Shown here: positions 20,458 through 32,104 of the stretch, in pieces
Layout: every line of letters begins with the position of its first letter
Numbering within the stretch: the first letter of the stretch is position 1
Assembly: GCA_029204225.1 (NCBI GenBank)
Contig: CM055097.1
Span: forward strand, 9,721,184 to 9,785,183
Origin: Diphasiastrum complanatum
Lineage: Eukaryota; Streptophyta; Lycopodiopsida; Lycopodiales; Lycopodiaceae
Direction of reading: 5' to 3'
Length of the DNA: 64,000 nucleotides
Notes under the pieces: generated by a model
Database searches by the model: none
What the model saw: the letters and a program-made list of their open reading frames with translations, nothing else
What the model was told of the DNA's origin: nothing
Position numbers and translations under genes: made by a program

Positions 20458-21340
20458 ATGCCGGTAGCTGGCAGAGGGCTTTGGTCAGAGGTTGATCTTG
20501 TAGAGGAGGATGTGTCTACGTTCCCTGATTCAGGTACCCGCAGATGGAGATGCCTACACTGTGGTGGGACCATCACTAAATCACTCACCAGGATCAAGGC
20601 TCACCTATTGGGACTCATAGGGCTAGATAAGCGGAGCCAGGGCATAGCTCCTTGTCCCCGCATATCTGGAAGAGGTGCAAAGACTAATAAACATGTATGG
20701 GCCTTATGGTACATCCACCCCGCCGCTGAGACCAGCAAAGACCTTTGTTCAGCGGTCAGAAGCAGGGGCAGCTTCGAAATCAGGTGCAGGGCCTAGCACA
20801 AGTGCAGGTGAAAGTACACATACAGCACGGCCAGAGGCTGGTTTAGGTGCATCCAGTACACGGTCCAGCAGGTGCTCCACCAGTTCCAGTCGCAGCAACA
20901 GGGCCTTGTTCCAGTCCACACATATTACATCAGCATGCTGGTAGGGCTTTCCCATAATGCGTCGTCATTAGCAACACATGCACCAGATCCTGCCATAGAG
21001 GGGGGAGGCCACCCAGATCTGACACCCCACCCTCAGACACACCCATCCGTCGCGCATCCTTATGGCGTGCTAGACCACGAGCGCCCTATGTACAGTAGAG
21101 AGGGGTTAGGGCCACCAAGCAACAAACCCTAGACCGTGGTGGGTGGCAGAGAGAGCTACATTCCAGATGTACCCGACAAGTTGGTCAATTTTCTATGAGT
21201 GTGGCATTCCCTTTGCCATTGTTGATACATCGGCATTCACTGGGCTTATGACCATGGTAGCAGCTGTGGAGGCATCCAGGAGAGAGGCATTGCGATCCTC
21301 AATTAATAGATCAAAAATAAATCGTCACACTTAAGAATCA
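20458..21340 (+). pseudogene. hAT-superfamily transposase, decayed copy 2 (N-terminal part)
   Basis: ATG at 20458 opens a frame with a BED-type zinc finger: RRWRCLHCGGTITKSLTRIK then AHLLG...GIAPCP, the pattern C-x2-C...H...C used for DNA binding by plant hAT proteins. Ser/Thr-rich sequence follows. Near 21140-21290 the frame-shifted reading SIFYECGIPFAIVD corresponds to the block before DUF659 (RFFYE..IPF...). The rest is absent; sequence from about 21341 belongs to a different, LTR-like region. Confidence 0.7.
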
Positions 21341-22526
21341 TCACAATTCCTTATAATCCTCTAACAACAATTAAGTATCTATTTATGATCCGTCAATCAT
21401 AAACATTTAGATTCGTATGATTCGTCAATCATAATTTTCTGAAATCCAAAACCATACTTAATCATTTACAGGATACTGGAGTATATGTCCAACATAACTC
21501 AGGAAAAGTAAAAATGATTCCAAAATCTTGCCCACTAGGAAAATACTGGATTGTAGGAATATTCTTCAAACCGGATTCTGACAGAAGTGCTAGATATTCA
21601 AGTTCTATATGCCACTGGTAATTAAAGACAAAAAGCATACCAAAATGATAATGACAATCATCTTCAACCACAAAAACTTTAGATTACAGTCTAGAATCAA
21701 ATCTAGATACCCAAAGTCCTGTTGAATATCAATTCAATTATTATTCTCAGATTCATTATGATTCGTTATCCAATTGAGCGCTCTGGGATCCAATCACTAA
21801 TGAACTGAGTCTATTTCTTAACTAAGGAATACTCTATCTATACCAAGAATACTGTATATCCAATGCACATATTTTTAACTGATGAATCCTGATGATTCAC
21901 TAATCATGCGTCTTACAAGCGATATAATTCAAAACCATCAGTTTTTGGTGAATCCTTTTCACACTGATCGCTTTATCAATTAAAATCCTAACTGCGAAAT
22001 ACATTTCCAAAACACACCCTCTAATGCCCACACTTCTTCCCCCCTACAAATTTTCAGTCCCTGAAAATCTGTTTCAGCTAAGAAACCATGAAGATGTAAA
22101 GACATTAGTAAATGTTTAAAAGTGAATTACTATAGGAAAAAAATCTGAAACAATTTCACTTCTATCTTATACCTGGGTTGAATCACTGATATACAAAATC
22201 ATCTACTAGTATGAAAAACAGTACTAGTCTAATCTTTTGCATATAATTCACCATAGGATTTAACCGGAAATGAAATCAGTTTTTTACTTTTGATCAGTTC
22301 CTATTAATTACAATTATTATATAAGGAGGTGAAACTCGCCCTACTACTCCATTTGGTTGATTCATTGCCAGGATTTCTCTCTACTCTCATGCTTCCTATT
22401 CCTTGGCTTGGGAGTGAAGCTTCTAGAGATTGATTGATTGCTTCTACTTTGTTGGGAGGTTTCTCCAACAGTGTGTTCTCTATTGTTTTGTCTTGTAAGC
22501 AGGATCTTGAGGAGACGACTCTTACA
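21341..22526 (+). mobile_element. LTR-like region ending next to a tRNA-Met primer-binding site
   Basis: The 3' end is well defined: ...gactcttaca followed at once by TTGGTATCAGAGC. A TATA-like tatataagg at 22319-22327 would be the LTR promoter. The left end is not visible and no second LTR was found. Confidence 0.5.
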
Positions 22527-22539
22527 TTGGTATCAGAGC
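22527..22539 (+). other. Primer-binding site (initiator tRNA-Met)
   Basis: TTGGTATCAGAGC is complementary to the 3' end of plant initiator tRNA-Met, the usual primer of copia elements. Confidence 0.75.
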
Positions 22540-24878
22540 AAGGCTCATGAAGATTGGAGAACTTGGAGAAGTGCTACTTTTCGTCGAAATTTCGGTTTGG
22601 ATCAATTGGAATTCTATGTTGCTAAGATCCAATTCTCTCGAAATTTTTTTGGGGTTTTATGGAGAATTGTCCTAGAAAGCCAATTTGTGATGTTTTTTTT
22701 TCTTGTGTACTCAAATCTTTGGTACATCTGAATTTTCCAGCAAGTGTACTTTCATTTTAGGAATCATTAATGATGAAATTAATGATGCATGCCAGTTCTT
22801 TTCATGATTTATGATTCTAGGCTATGTTTTGGTCAAAATTGCTTGTTTTTTCATGCTTTTAGACTCAAAATTGATAGTAAGAACACAAATACAGCAAGAT
22901 CAGATTAATTAGATGGCTATAATTCTGTAAATTGGTTTGCATGTGCTAGAGAAAGAGTTGCAGGTCATAAATTTTCACTTTGTAGTGAAGAAAAAGCCAG
23001 AAAATAGCCAAAAATCATCATTTTTGCTTGTTTTTCATAAAGTTGGATAGTGGCTATAAAACACCATGTAGAGCTTGTAAAGATTTGAACGAAAGTCTTT
23101 TGAAGATGTCCCTAAAGTTAGAGCCAAGAATTCCATAAATTGGGCTTGTAGAAGGTCAAAAAAGACCAAAAAACAGCTTATTTTTGTGGTTTTTGGGAGA
23201 TGGATTGCTCCCAATCCATAAGGAGATCATTCTGGAAATTTTTACAGCATGATTACTATTCCTTTTTACCTTCCCAGCAAGCTATCAGACCTGTAAATTG
23301 ATGGCCGGAGCTATTTTGACTTCTACAAACCAAGGAATCTTCGTTCTCAGCCTATACTACTTCATAGGACCAGTTCATAGGACCAATATGAATGCTTCAT
23401 GGAAGTCTAATAGACCATTTAAGACTGTTGGTAACATCACTTTTGGGCTTGGGGAGGTGTTTGCGTGTTTTTGCATGATATGGCCTTGTAAAAATGCGCC
23501 CTACTACAGAATTTATGACTGCACTGTTCTCACACGTGTGAAGCCTAGGTGGCAGGCTGATGTGGCAAGCATCTCGATCACTTGCTCTCCCTTTGTACTG
23601 TGCTTTATAGTGCCTAATTTGGCGCACTGTAGCCAAAGTTACGGCCGTGTGAAATTTTGGCAGTTTTGTGAGTAAAATTGACAAAACTTGAAATTGTTCT
23701 GATTGCATGCTAATCTTTTCCCTAATTTGTAGTACTGTGCGTGCATGGATTGATTGCATGGTGATTCTCAGTGTGATTCTGACATGCATGAGGGATTTAC
23801 AGTCGAATTGAGTGCTCTGACGGTTGGGTCACAAATCAGTAATATCGACTAACAAATTTCGTAAAATTGAAATTTACGTAAAAAATTCCGTAATGACGTT
23901 TTGTGATTGATGTAGTGCGCTTTGCATGCCAGTTAGACATTGGTTTAGTGACATTAGGAATCGAACAGTATTTCGATTTTTCGATTTCGATTGCCTTTTG
24001 TACTGATAGTATTTTCGTCAAAAAAAATTGAATTACGTAAATTGTGCCAAGTTTTTTTGGAAAATCAAAATTTCGGTGATTTTTTCGTTATCTATGGATT
24101 GAGTTTAAATTAGTGAATTGACTACACTAAGTTTTCCACAGTGTTTTCACTAAGGCTAAATTATTTCCCGGTCATAGATAATTTAAAATTGACAGAAGGA
24201 ACCACAATGAACTTGCCGACAGTTTTTATTGTGTGACATTTTTTTAACTTTTGGAGTGAAGTACTCCCAGGTTGAAGATTGAAATTGAATTTTTTTCCTT
24301 TCCTGTTGAATTTCATATTTGGTTAAAATTTGAAATCGGTTACTTGTTTGATATATTTCTAATCGATACTGATCTGTCAAGTGAACGTTTGTGCAAGATA
24401 CTCGTCAAAATTGAATTTAAAACCGTCAAACAATATGACATGGCCAGATAGAACGAGTGATGAAAGAACTCTTTATCCGAGCAGTAAAATCTTGTTTGGA
24501 TACAGTTTAAGAGTAACTGAAATCCTATTGGTAGGATTTCCATTCATGTAATTTCATATTCTAAGTTTGCCTTATCGTCAAAAAAACAAGAAACAAAAGT
24601 AGCTTGCAAAACTTAATGCAAAAGTAAATTTTAATTTCTCTCAAAATCACTTTCCAATAGCGTAATTTATCAAAACGGTTGCCAATCTTGGTAGTACAAA
24701 TATCATACAACCAAATCCTCTCGAAGAAACCGTGATTTAAGAAGAGAATAGAGAATCACCCCACCAAGCTTTTGCTCCAAACTTTCACTCCACAAATCCA
24801 AGAATCAACTTGTAGATCCATTCTCCAATTCTTGGCCTTCTATTGAGCACTTTCCAATGGCAAAACCGCCTAGCTTTG
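22540..24878. other. Non-coding, AT-rich internal region
   Basis: No gag or pol block is readable on either strand although a primer-binding site adjoins each end (22527 on +, 24879 on -). Could be the non-coding interior of large non-autonomous LTR elements. Frames of 125 and 130 codons around 23300-23790 lie on opposite strands and look like chance. Confidence 0.4.
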
Positions 24879-24890
24879 GCTCTGATACCA
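24879..24890 (-). other. Primer-binding site (initiator tRNA-Met), - strand
   Basis: gctctgatacca is the reverse complement of TGGTATCAGAGC. An LTR of a - strand element would lie at higher coordinates (about 24891-25150), but its ends are not clear. Confidence 0.6.
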
Positions 24891-25149
24891 CTATCAAGTC
24901 CCCAACCAAGGATACAAAGACTAGGCAAACCGCAACAAAGAAACAATAGGGAATCGGATGGTGGGCAAACCAACCCAATCAAACCTAGATCGTATAGATC
25001 TAGCCCCCAAGCTATGGACCTACCAATCACACAATAAAAAGGAGAGAAATGCCACTCCAGTAGCATATAGCTACCATCATCATAAACAAGCATACACTAG
25101 TGAGAGCGGGTATACTTATACCCTCCAAGGCCCATACACCGCTACTAGT

Positions 25150-25470
25150 GCACTGTGACATCTCACTGGACACCTCTGCAGCCTAACTGGGCCACAACAT
25201 CCAGTATCCCTATCCCAAGATGTAGGGCTAGAGGCTCCTGATACGCAAACACGCAAGCCTAGAGGGAGACCCCCCCTTGGGTAGAGCTAGGGGCAGCCAG
25301 AGAGGGATGGGAGAGGGAGAGAGAGGGAGAGATAGGGGCAAGGCCAAAGCCAAATTTAGTGGCAGCATAGCTAGAGACTCACCGCGACGCATGGTTCCCT
25401 CGAATTCACTTGCTGACCACTTTGATCAGTAGTCTAGCACAGACTCGGATGATACCGACAACTCTTAGTT
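25150..25470 (+). pseudogene. Possible hAT transposase tail fragment
   Basis: Gly/Arg/Lys-rich then Ser/Asp-rich reading around gagagagggagagataggggcaaggcc, similar in layout and partly in wording to 11830-12010. No catalytic block. Confidence 0.3.
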
Positions 25471-26209
25471 GTATACTAGTCTTTGTTATGCTCATCAAAC
25501 ATCATTGTACTCCATTATGGTGCCATATGGCCCGATTATATACATCATGATTTCTTTTACACGTGCCTTGTGGATTGGAGAGAGAGAGAGACAAAGAGAG
25601 AGACAGAGAGAGGGAGGTTCGTTAATGTATGGTTCAGGATGGTTCTAAGAAACTGTTATTCCAAATGGGTCAGTATTGTTCCCTTTGATTTTAGTATGGT
25701 TCGTATGATTTCATTATGATTTTTTATAGTTCAGATGGATATGGAAGTTTCAGATGGTTTCAGAGAGAGAGAGAGCTTCAAGAAGACTATTTCATCGAAG
25801 TAAATATTCCCAAATGTTGAGCAACATTATCATCAACAGAATTGTAGACATTGTTCCCATAGCTAACGAAAATTGGACTTGAACGATAGTTGCCAACAAA
25901 CTCACCAACAACACTATTTCAAAGCAATGCAAAATCCACATATTCTTCTTCTTGACGAGGCTGAAGGAGAAGTAGATTGTGCAAGCTTGCAATATAATTC
26001 CACAACCATTTGTTTCCCAATCACCAAAATAAGTGAGATTGGAACTACAAGATCATACAATTTGTCGTGTTGTACTTTGGAATGGGCATCATGCAAAAAA
26101 TGAAATGAATTGAAATGTATCTACATTGATAACAAACCCAACACTATGCAGGTGCTAATTGTTGATATAAATTGCAGCTCCAATTACTCCACTCCAGGCT
26201 CAAGAGAGA

Positions 26210-27037
26210 GAGGTCTTTTCAAGGTAGGAGGGTGTGGTCTAGTGAAATTGGACTTCCATATCAGAAACGTCCTCATCAAGAACATTGTTTAGAAGCAGTG
26301 CAGCTTCATTCATGTAGATCACCCCGATTCAACTGGCTGATCTCACTCACCCTCACTAATTTACTTAGCTCCTCGTACTTTCTCCTGAGCTCGTTGTAGG
26401 CTTTTCTCCATTTCGTCTTTTCGCTAGCTCAAAAATCTCTCGACCTTTCAAGAAAACTAAGATGGCAAGACTCGTAGGCACTCCAGCTACCTTCTTACCT
26501 ATCCGTCTTCACCTTGTCCACTTCTATGTGTGGTGTGTTGTCAGGCACTGTGGTGGAAAACCCTAAACCGAAGATCACGTGGGGCAAACACCATAGCATA
26601 GCTCTCCGGTTTAGGGTTTTCAAACACGGTACCTGACAACACACCACATAGAGAAGTGGTCAAGGTGAAGATGGATACTAAGAAGGTAGCTGAAGTGCTT
26701 ACTAACAAGTGTTGTGTTTGCAAATGCTTAGTTTTCTTGAATGGTCGAGAGAGTTTTCAGCTAGCGAAAAAGGGAAACAGATAAAAGCCACAACGAGCTC
26801 AGGAGAAAGTAGTGGAGCTAAGCAAATTAGTAAGGGTGAGTGAGATCAGCCAAACAAATCAAGGTGTAGGTGAATGAAGGTGCATTGCTTCTAAACGATG
26901 TTCTTGACGAGGACGTTGCTATCATGGAAGTCCAATTTCGATTGGATTTCTTGAAACAACGACAATTTGTCGATAGAGTTTCAAAAGTCGAACACGATGA
27001 GCTCCACCAGAACACACCCTCCTCTGAAAAGGACCTC
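26210..27037. repeat. Large foldback: inverted arms of 361 and 431 bp
   Basis: Left arm 26210-26570 and right arm 26607-27037 are reverse complements over almost their whole length with scattered mismatches and a few indels (the right arm is about 70 bp longer). Shared landmarks: gaggtc at the outer ends, ggctgatctcactcaccct, ctttctcctgagctcgttgt, and ccctaaaccg at the inner edge. The 36-bp centre is unpaired. A transcript of either strand would form a very long stem. Arms show no recognised protein domain; a 69-codon + frame (26870-27079) lies in the right arm. Confidence 0.9.
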
Positions 27038-27545
27038 ATTGACCATTATAGCAACATTGGTTGGTCCCTTGGCAACTGAACACGTATTATGAAAATTGGG
27101 TTTGATGCCTATAGGTATTCCTCTTCCTTTGCTACACCATATCACAGTTGTCTGCTTGCCTCTCGTAAACTGTAGAGCTAGTTAGCGAAAAATATAGCTC
27201 ACTACATTGTAGCACTTTACATTTAACAATGGCATCTAAGTGAAATAAACATTGTGTTTTTCAAAAATGGCATCTCATCTGACTGCTTGAATCGTAAATC
27301 CTCCTTTTTTTTTCTTTCTACTGCTACCCATACATACTGCACATAAGTTTTGCCAAAAAAGAAAATGAATTGGACCTCCCAACTGCTCAGAATTTGACCC
27401 TAAACCCTAAACCCTATTTGCCCCAAGCCCTAAACCTGAAACTACTGGAATCATAATCGTCTCTTTTTGCTCTTTCTATTGATACCCATATTGCATGTAA
27501 ATTTTTTTTTTAAATCAAAAAGAAAAACATATATAAAATTTCAAA

Positions 27546-28445
27546 GATGCACGTTCCAATCCGGGACAGATTCCGGAACGTGATTGGGAACGCGTCGCGT
27601 ACCCAAGAAATCCCATTAAGATTTCCCGGAACGTGCCACCAAAATAAATTTTGATTTATTTCCAAAAGAAACAAAATTTTCGATTATACTGTTTTTTTGT
27701 TTTCTTTTTGTGTAGAACTGTTTAAGTAGTCTGTAGATTTTTTTAATGCTACAATTTAGGTTTTTTCTAAGGCTTGATAGTGCTTTTTTTTAAATTTTCT
27801 AAAATTTAAAAAAAATTAGATAGCGTTCTGAAACATGGATGCAATAGAACACATTCCACTACATCCATGATATATATTATATCTACATGCCAAAACAACC
27901 ACTCCAGACTGATTTTTTTTTTTACTAAGTTTTTTTTGAAAACCAATAAAAAAAACTTGAGCATTGAAACCAGATTTTTTAACCACTACACTAACACTTA
28001 AAAAATTTGCGCAAAATTGATAAATGTCATCTTTTGCTACACCTCAATCCGGCTTACGATTGAGAAGTTATCTCCCATTGAAGATATAATCCTTAGAATT
28101 GCTTAAAACTGTCCTTAAGTCTGGAAACTGAGAATTATGAAAAAACTACCTAAAATTTCAGCTGGCATAGATCTCCAATTTTTTAAAACCACTTAGCTAA
28201 TAAATCCTTTTTAGCCCTTGTCAAATCAAACTTGAAAAACATTCACTCCCTCCATGTCATAACATCAATCTTTTTTCATTTCTTTGCAAATCTTTTATAG
28301 AACCAAAAAGAAAAGAATTTAAGGCAGGTTTCGTGAAGACCCTAATGGGGTTTCCCAGTACATGTTTTGAAACGGAACATGCAAGTATGATATTCTATAA
28401 CATAGATCTAATGAGAATCACGATCCAAGATTCGCTGCTGCAACT
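27546..28445. mobile_element. GGAACG-family element(s), degenerate
   Basis: Begins gatgcacgttccaatccggg with ggaacgtg and gggaacgcg repeats (27546-27640). It shows gaaacatggatgcaatagaacacattcc near 27830, which is also seen at 9958 and about 52960, and aaccctaatggggtttcccag near 28342, which matches ccctaatgggaaatcccag in the CAND1 intron copy. A right-end-like gctgctgcaactatg closes at about 28447. The boundaries suggest two copies that have run together. Confidence 0.5.
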
Positions 28446-28997
28446 ATGGTACGTATATTTATTTCATACACTATTCAATTGTCTAATAAATTTAGCAATT
28501 CTCATGAAGAAAGGAACAAGTATTGTGTAGGCACGATCTTTAAATTTCAAAGTTGAACAAACAGCTGATTATTCATAAAAAGCATAATGATTATTCATAA
28601 AAGGCAACCCTGACCTGAAGCTACCCTTTCTTCAGCTATTGAACTACAAGCAATACTTGGACAAATGATGCAAATCTTCAACTAACTGTACAGCCCTTCA
28701 CAAAGCTGCGTGTAATCTCTAGAGTTACAAGTTGAATAAGTTACTATTTAAACCACCGAAGAAAAAAAAGAAAAAGTAATGTGTCACTGGAAATTACAAA
28801 ACAACCACGCATGCAATTTATTGATTGACAAAACATGAAAAAGTAAGTAAAACAAACCACTGGGGATGTTAAACTGGTAAACGTTTCAGTAACTTATATG
28901 TTAACCAGAAATAATTCATAAAGGCAATACATACAATTAATTCGCCACTCTAAATAATGAATAGCGCATAAATACATGATAATTTGAAAATATTGTA

Positions 28998-29957
28998 TCA
29001 GTCGTGGGAAAACCTAACCTCGTCTTTGGACCCTAGCTGTAGACGCAGCTGTTGATTTTGGGAACGCTCATGATGCCATCGTTGCCCCAATATCACAAGC
29101 CCCATGACGGTGGCAGCCAAAGCAAGAGACCACAGAGCACTGGCCTGGCTAACGTGCACACCTAACACCTCCACCTGCTGCTTCCACCATGCCTTCTTTG
29201 TCTTTGATTTAGAAGACGTTTCCAGAAGTGGTTTCCCTGCCGTATCTACATCTGCGGCCCTTAACTCGCTGTATGCCTCGTCAAATGTCTCAGAAAATGC
29301 ATAATCGGGTTCCGCAAGAATTTCCCGTTCGATACCTGCCAAGCATTCAGCCTCTTCATTATCGAAACAAGAATAAAGCTCAGGAACAGTGTCAGTTCCT
29401 TCAACAGTAGGAACAGGGCCAACAGTGCTTGGATAACCCGTCAGAGCCTTGGAAGAAATACTCGATTGCCGCTGGTTTTCATTCTTTGCTGTGCTTGACT
29501 CAAGATCTGTGCTAACTGCTCCAGATGGTTCTTCCTCTCCAGAACCTACGGTGCTGGCAAGAAGCGGAGAGGGTTCCATCCAGTCCACCTCCGAAGATAC
29601 TGCACTGCCCACAACACCACTAGCGGTGCCTTTACCCACAACAGATGTATCTGTTTTGCCTCCCTCTGATGTGAACAAAGCGCTTTTCTCATTCTTGGAG
29701 TTTTCAGACAAGGACGAAGACGCTAATCCAAAATACTTTGAGTGCACTTGATCATCAGAAATGCCTTCATGTTCCTCTTTACCACTACCTGTGGATGATG
29801 GCACAGCGTCTACATCTGCATCGCTTAGGTTTGCATCTGCTGAGGGTTTAGGATCAGCTAGAGACGACAAGGAAAGCGTTAGCATCTCCCAATCCTGAGG
29901 CCGCTCATTGGTGTCATCCCCCGAATTATTATTGCTGTTGTTGCTATTATCTGCCAT
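28998..29957 (-). CDS. ATG8-interacting protein (ATI1/ATI2-like), main exon
   Basis: Selective-autophagy adaptor; in Arabidopsis ATI1/ATI2 are single-pass membrane proteins on ER and plastid-derived bodies that bind ATG8 and deliver cargo to the vacuole. The start is the ATG at 29955-29957 (MADNSNNSNN), just inside an acceptor tttcag at 29995; an upstream in-frame ATG at 30014 would be intronic. Residues 22-26 are DWEML, an ATG8-interacting motif (W-x-x-L) at the usual N-terminal place. A long Ser/Glu/Asp-rich disordered middle follows. Near residues 256-258 comes AWW, then the membrane segment ALWSLALAATVMGLVILGQ (about 274-292) and RWHHERSQNQQLRLQ, matching the family's AWWK...W....A...GLV.LGQRW..ER signature. 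Without splicing the frame ends at 28998. More likely the donor GAG|GTTAGG at 29019 leads to the tail exon at 6556-6663, giving about 348 residues. Confidence 0.8.
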   Translation of the reverse strand: MADNSNNSNNNSGDDTNERPQDWEMLTLSLSSLADPKPSADANLSDADVDAVPSSTGSGKEEHEGISDDQVHSKYFGLASSSLSENSKNEKSALFTSEGGKTDTSVVGKGTASGVVGSAVSSEVDWMEPSPLLASTVGSGEEEPSGAVSTDLESSTAKNENQRQSSISSKALTGYPSTVGPVPTVEGTDTVPELYSCFDNEEAECLAGIEREILAEPDYAFSETFDEAYSELRAADVDTAGKPLLETSSKSKTKKAWWKQQVEVLGVHVSQASALWSLALAATVMGLVILGQRWHHERSQNQQLRLQLGSKDEVRFSHD

Positions 29958-29994
29958 AACCTTAGCCAAAATCCGACGACTAGACGGCTTCAAT

Positions 29995-30480
29995 CTGAAA
30001 AGAAGGTGAACCAAGAGGTATTACAATAAGCGCAGCAAATCTTCACACATACGGCTAATATAATCAGTCATAACCCTAGCCAATATCCGACGACTAGACG
30101 GCTTCAATCTGAAAAGAAGGTGAACCAATTACAATAAGCGCAGCAAATCTTCACACATACGGCTAATATAATAAGTCATAACCCTAGCCAATATATGGCA
30201 ACTAAAGCAGTACGAACGGCTTTAATCTGCAAAGAAGGAGCGACAAGAAATATCATGATTAATTGGCAAATCTGCAAACATCCTACTCTTATTGCTCTAT
30301 AATCCTGGTCAATTTCAGGCAACTAGAACAAAATGAACGGCTTTAACCTGCAAAGAAGGAGCAGCAAGAGATATTATAGTAAGCTGCGCAAATCTGCAAA
30401 CATGTTATTGTTATTGTTATTATCTGGCACAGCCAATTTCTGGCAACTAGGGCAGGATGAATTTCTTTAGCCTTGCTTCC
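29995..30480 (-). repeat. Tandem 114-123 bp repeats carrying splice-acceptor copies, upstream of the ATI start
   Basis: Five decaying copies of a unit that includes the real acceptor and the start-codon region. On the - strand the junction ttctttncag|[AG]TT[GA]AAGCC falls at 29995/29994 (used), 30109/30108, 30227/30226 and 30348/30347, with a weaker copy near 30470. Copies 2 and 3 also keep an ATG in the place of the start codon, followed by a 15- to 16-codon frame. The unit contains cttcacacatacggctaat and cgacgactagacgg motifs. Confidence 0.8.
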
Positions 30481-30642
30481 AAGAAGGTGAAGCAAGGAGT
30501 ATAATAATATAGTGATATTAAGCTAAGAAAGTCCGCCAACATACCTGGCGCTTTTCAGAAACCGTTCATACGTAGATATGAAGCCAACGAAAGATCCAAA
30601 CCCTTCAAGACTCGCGTGAAAAAGAGAGAAACATTAATTCAC

Positions 30643-30830
30643 CTGTGAAATTGAAGCCTGCAAGCGCCTGCCTGCCTGCTCTGCTCTGGTCTGCTCGTAA
30701 CAACTCTAGTCTCTTGGGATCGTGAATGAATAACTCAAAGTCTCAACTGGTAAGGTATATTAGTTTTTTTGTCTGGTTGCATAAAATAAAATGCGCGGCA
30801 GCGGCAGCGGCAGCGTGCACGCACTACCTA
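30643..30830 (-). promoter_or_regulatory. Probable 5' UTR exon and promoter of the ATI-like gene
   Basis: On the - strand a donor-like sequence ttcacag|gtgaatt falls at 30643/30642, giving a 5' UTR intron of about 650 bp to the acceptor at 29995. Upstream are a gcaggc-rich stretch and, near 30790-30815, three copies of gcagcg/cgctgc. Transcription start and TATA box are not certain. Confidence 0.4.
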
Positions 30831-31859
30831 GTTAGTAGTATCTATCTATGCTCTACAGTCTGTCTACATATAATATAAAATAATAGTAACGATATTTAAT
30901 AACTACAAATTAATTAGCTGCAGCCTGCTCTGAGAATCGAGATGAGCGCGACGAATGATTCCCGACTCCCTCCCTGCAGTGTAGGTACTAAGACTTTGCT
31001 TCTCCTGCCAATTTATGCCCGTCACCGTTGGATGGAAGGATTTTCACACAACCTCCAAATTTTGGAACTCTATCATAAAGCAGCAATTAAACAAGCGACA
31101 AGTGGTGAATCCGATACGTGGATGAAATCCAACAGCGGGGCCATGAATCTGTACGTGTTCGCACAATGCTCTAAAAAACGGCATAGTCTAGCAATGTCGA
31201 CAAATTTTCTCAAAAACAGGCTTTAGAGATTTAATGCAAGATGTTGCCATTTTAAAAATCACTAATATTTTGATTTTGTACCAAATTTTTTGTTTAGTAA
31301 AATATATGTAGCATTTTAAATGTGTTGGCTTTTGAATAAATATAAGATGCACTTAAATCATTATAATACTTCATAAAACCACATAAAGTTTTTTGCAATT
31401 GCTTGACCTTTTGCACAAAATTTTTATATAAGTTGTATTTGTAAACATATATCATACATGGCTAATTTATAACCTTATAACACATTGTACAATCAAAAAA
31501 TACTTGTTCGAGTCAGCTATATTAATGTCCAAGAAAAATTGTTCTATGTCAACGATATTTGAAAATTATGAATTTTGTTTTTATTATGATGAATATAATT
31601 TAGCAGATAAGAAATAGTTTCAGTTGATGCACTATTCTTTGACAAGGCTAGTTACTATAATAAACGGCAATCTTTAGTAGGTGTAGGATTTTAGAATGCA
31701 ACATTTTCGGGTTGCAAGTTTTAGAAGGCATTATTTTTCAAAAGACGACATCCATTGAAAGATGTAAAATCTTAAAGGGAAACTCATTATAATAATTGTG
31801 TACTATTATATAGAGTGAGTGTTTTTTTTTTCATACATATTAATCAATTAGTGGTTGTT
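30831..31859. other. Intergenic, nothing certain
   Basis: A 94-codon + frame (30942-31226) starts close to the ATI promoter and would be divergent to it, but it has no recognised domain and no splice signals that I can support. The remainder is AT-rich. Confidence 0.35.
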
Positions 31860-32030
31860 AATACATAATAGTTATACACAACATATACAACTTGGCAATG
31901 CCATTTAAGGAGCTAAGTTCCTTGTATCTCACTACACAATGGTTGAGATTTAAGCATGCACCTTTTTGGTGGCATTCAACAATACCCATACACCCCACTG
32001 CCATGGACTATAGTGAGTGTTTTCACTTCC
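31860..32030 (-). mobile_element. SINE-like copy 1 (diverged)
   Basis: On the - strand it starts near gtgtatgggtattgttgaatgcc and carries a B-box-like tgcttaaatctca (31944-31958), then ttagctcctt and ttgtatatgttgtgtata. It matches copy 2 along its length but has lost more of the tRNA-like core. Confidence 0.4.
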
Positions 32031-32104
32031 TATTCTCAAGATTAAATGACTAGGCTACTACCACTAGTGACTAGAGCCACCATTTTTTTTTCAAGATAGT
32101 AAAA

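Larger units (their letters stand above)
6664..29018 (-). other. Giant (about 22.4 kb) intron of the ATI-like gene, filled with transposons
   Basis: Inferred from matching strand, phase and splice signals (donor GTTAGG at 29018-29013, acceptor CTACAG next to 6663). Its content is listed separately: gag remnant, palindrome-rich inverted-repeat elements, two hAT pseudogenes, copia fragments in both orientations, a foldback of about 830 bp. No host exon was recognised inside. Only the two ends are visible in sequence; splicing across is an inference. Confidence 0.5.

Noticed and set aside
28998-30014. Upstream ATG at 30014 as start of the ATI-like protein
   Set aside because: The extra 19 residues cross the likely acceptor at 29995/29994 and the tandem-repeat unit; the ATG at 29957 gives the expected N-terminus before the ATG8-binding motif.
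30942-31226. 94-codon + frame divergent from the ATI promoter
   Set aside because: No domain, no homologous feel, no supporting splice signals; listed only as spacer.
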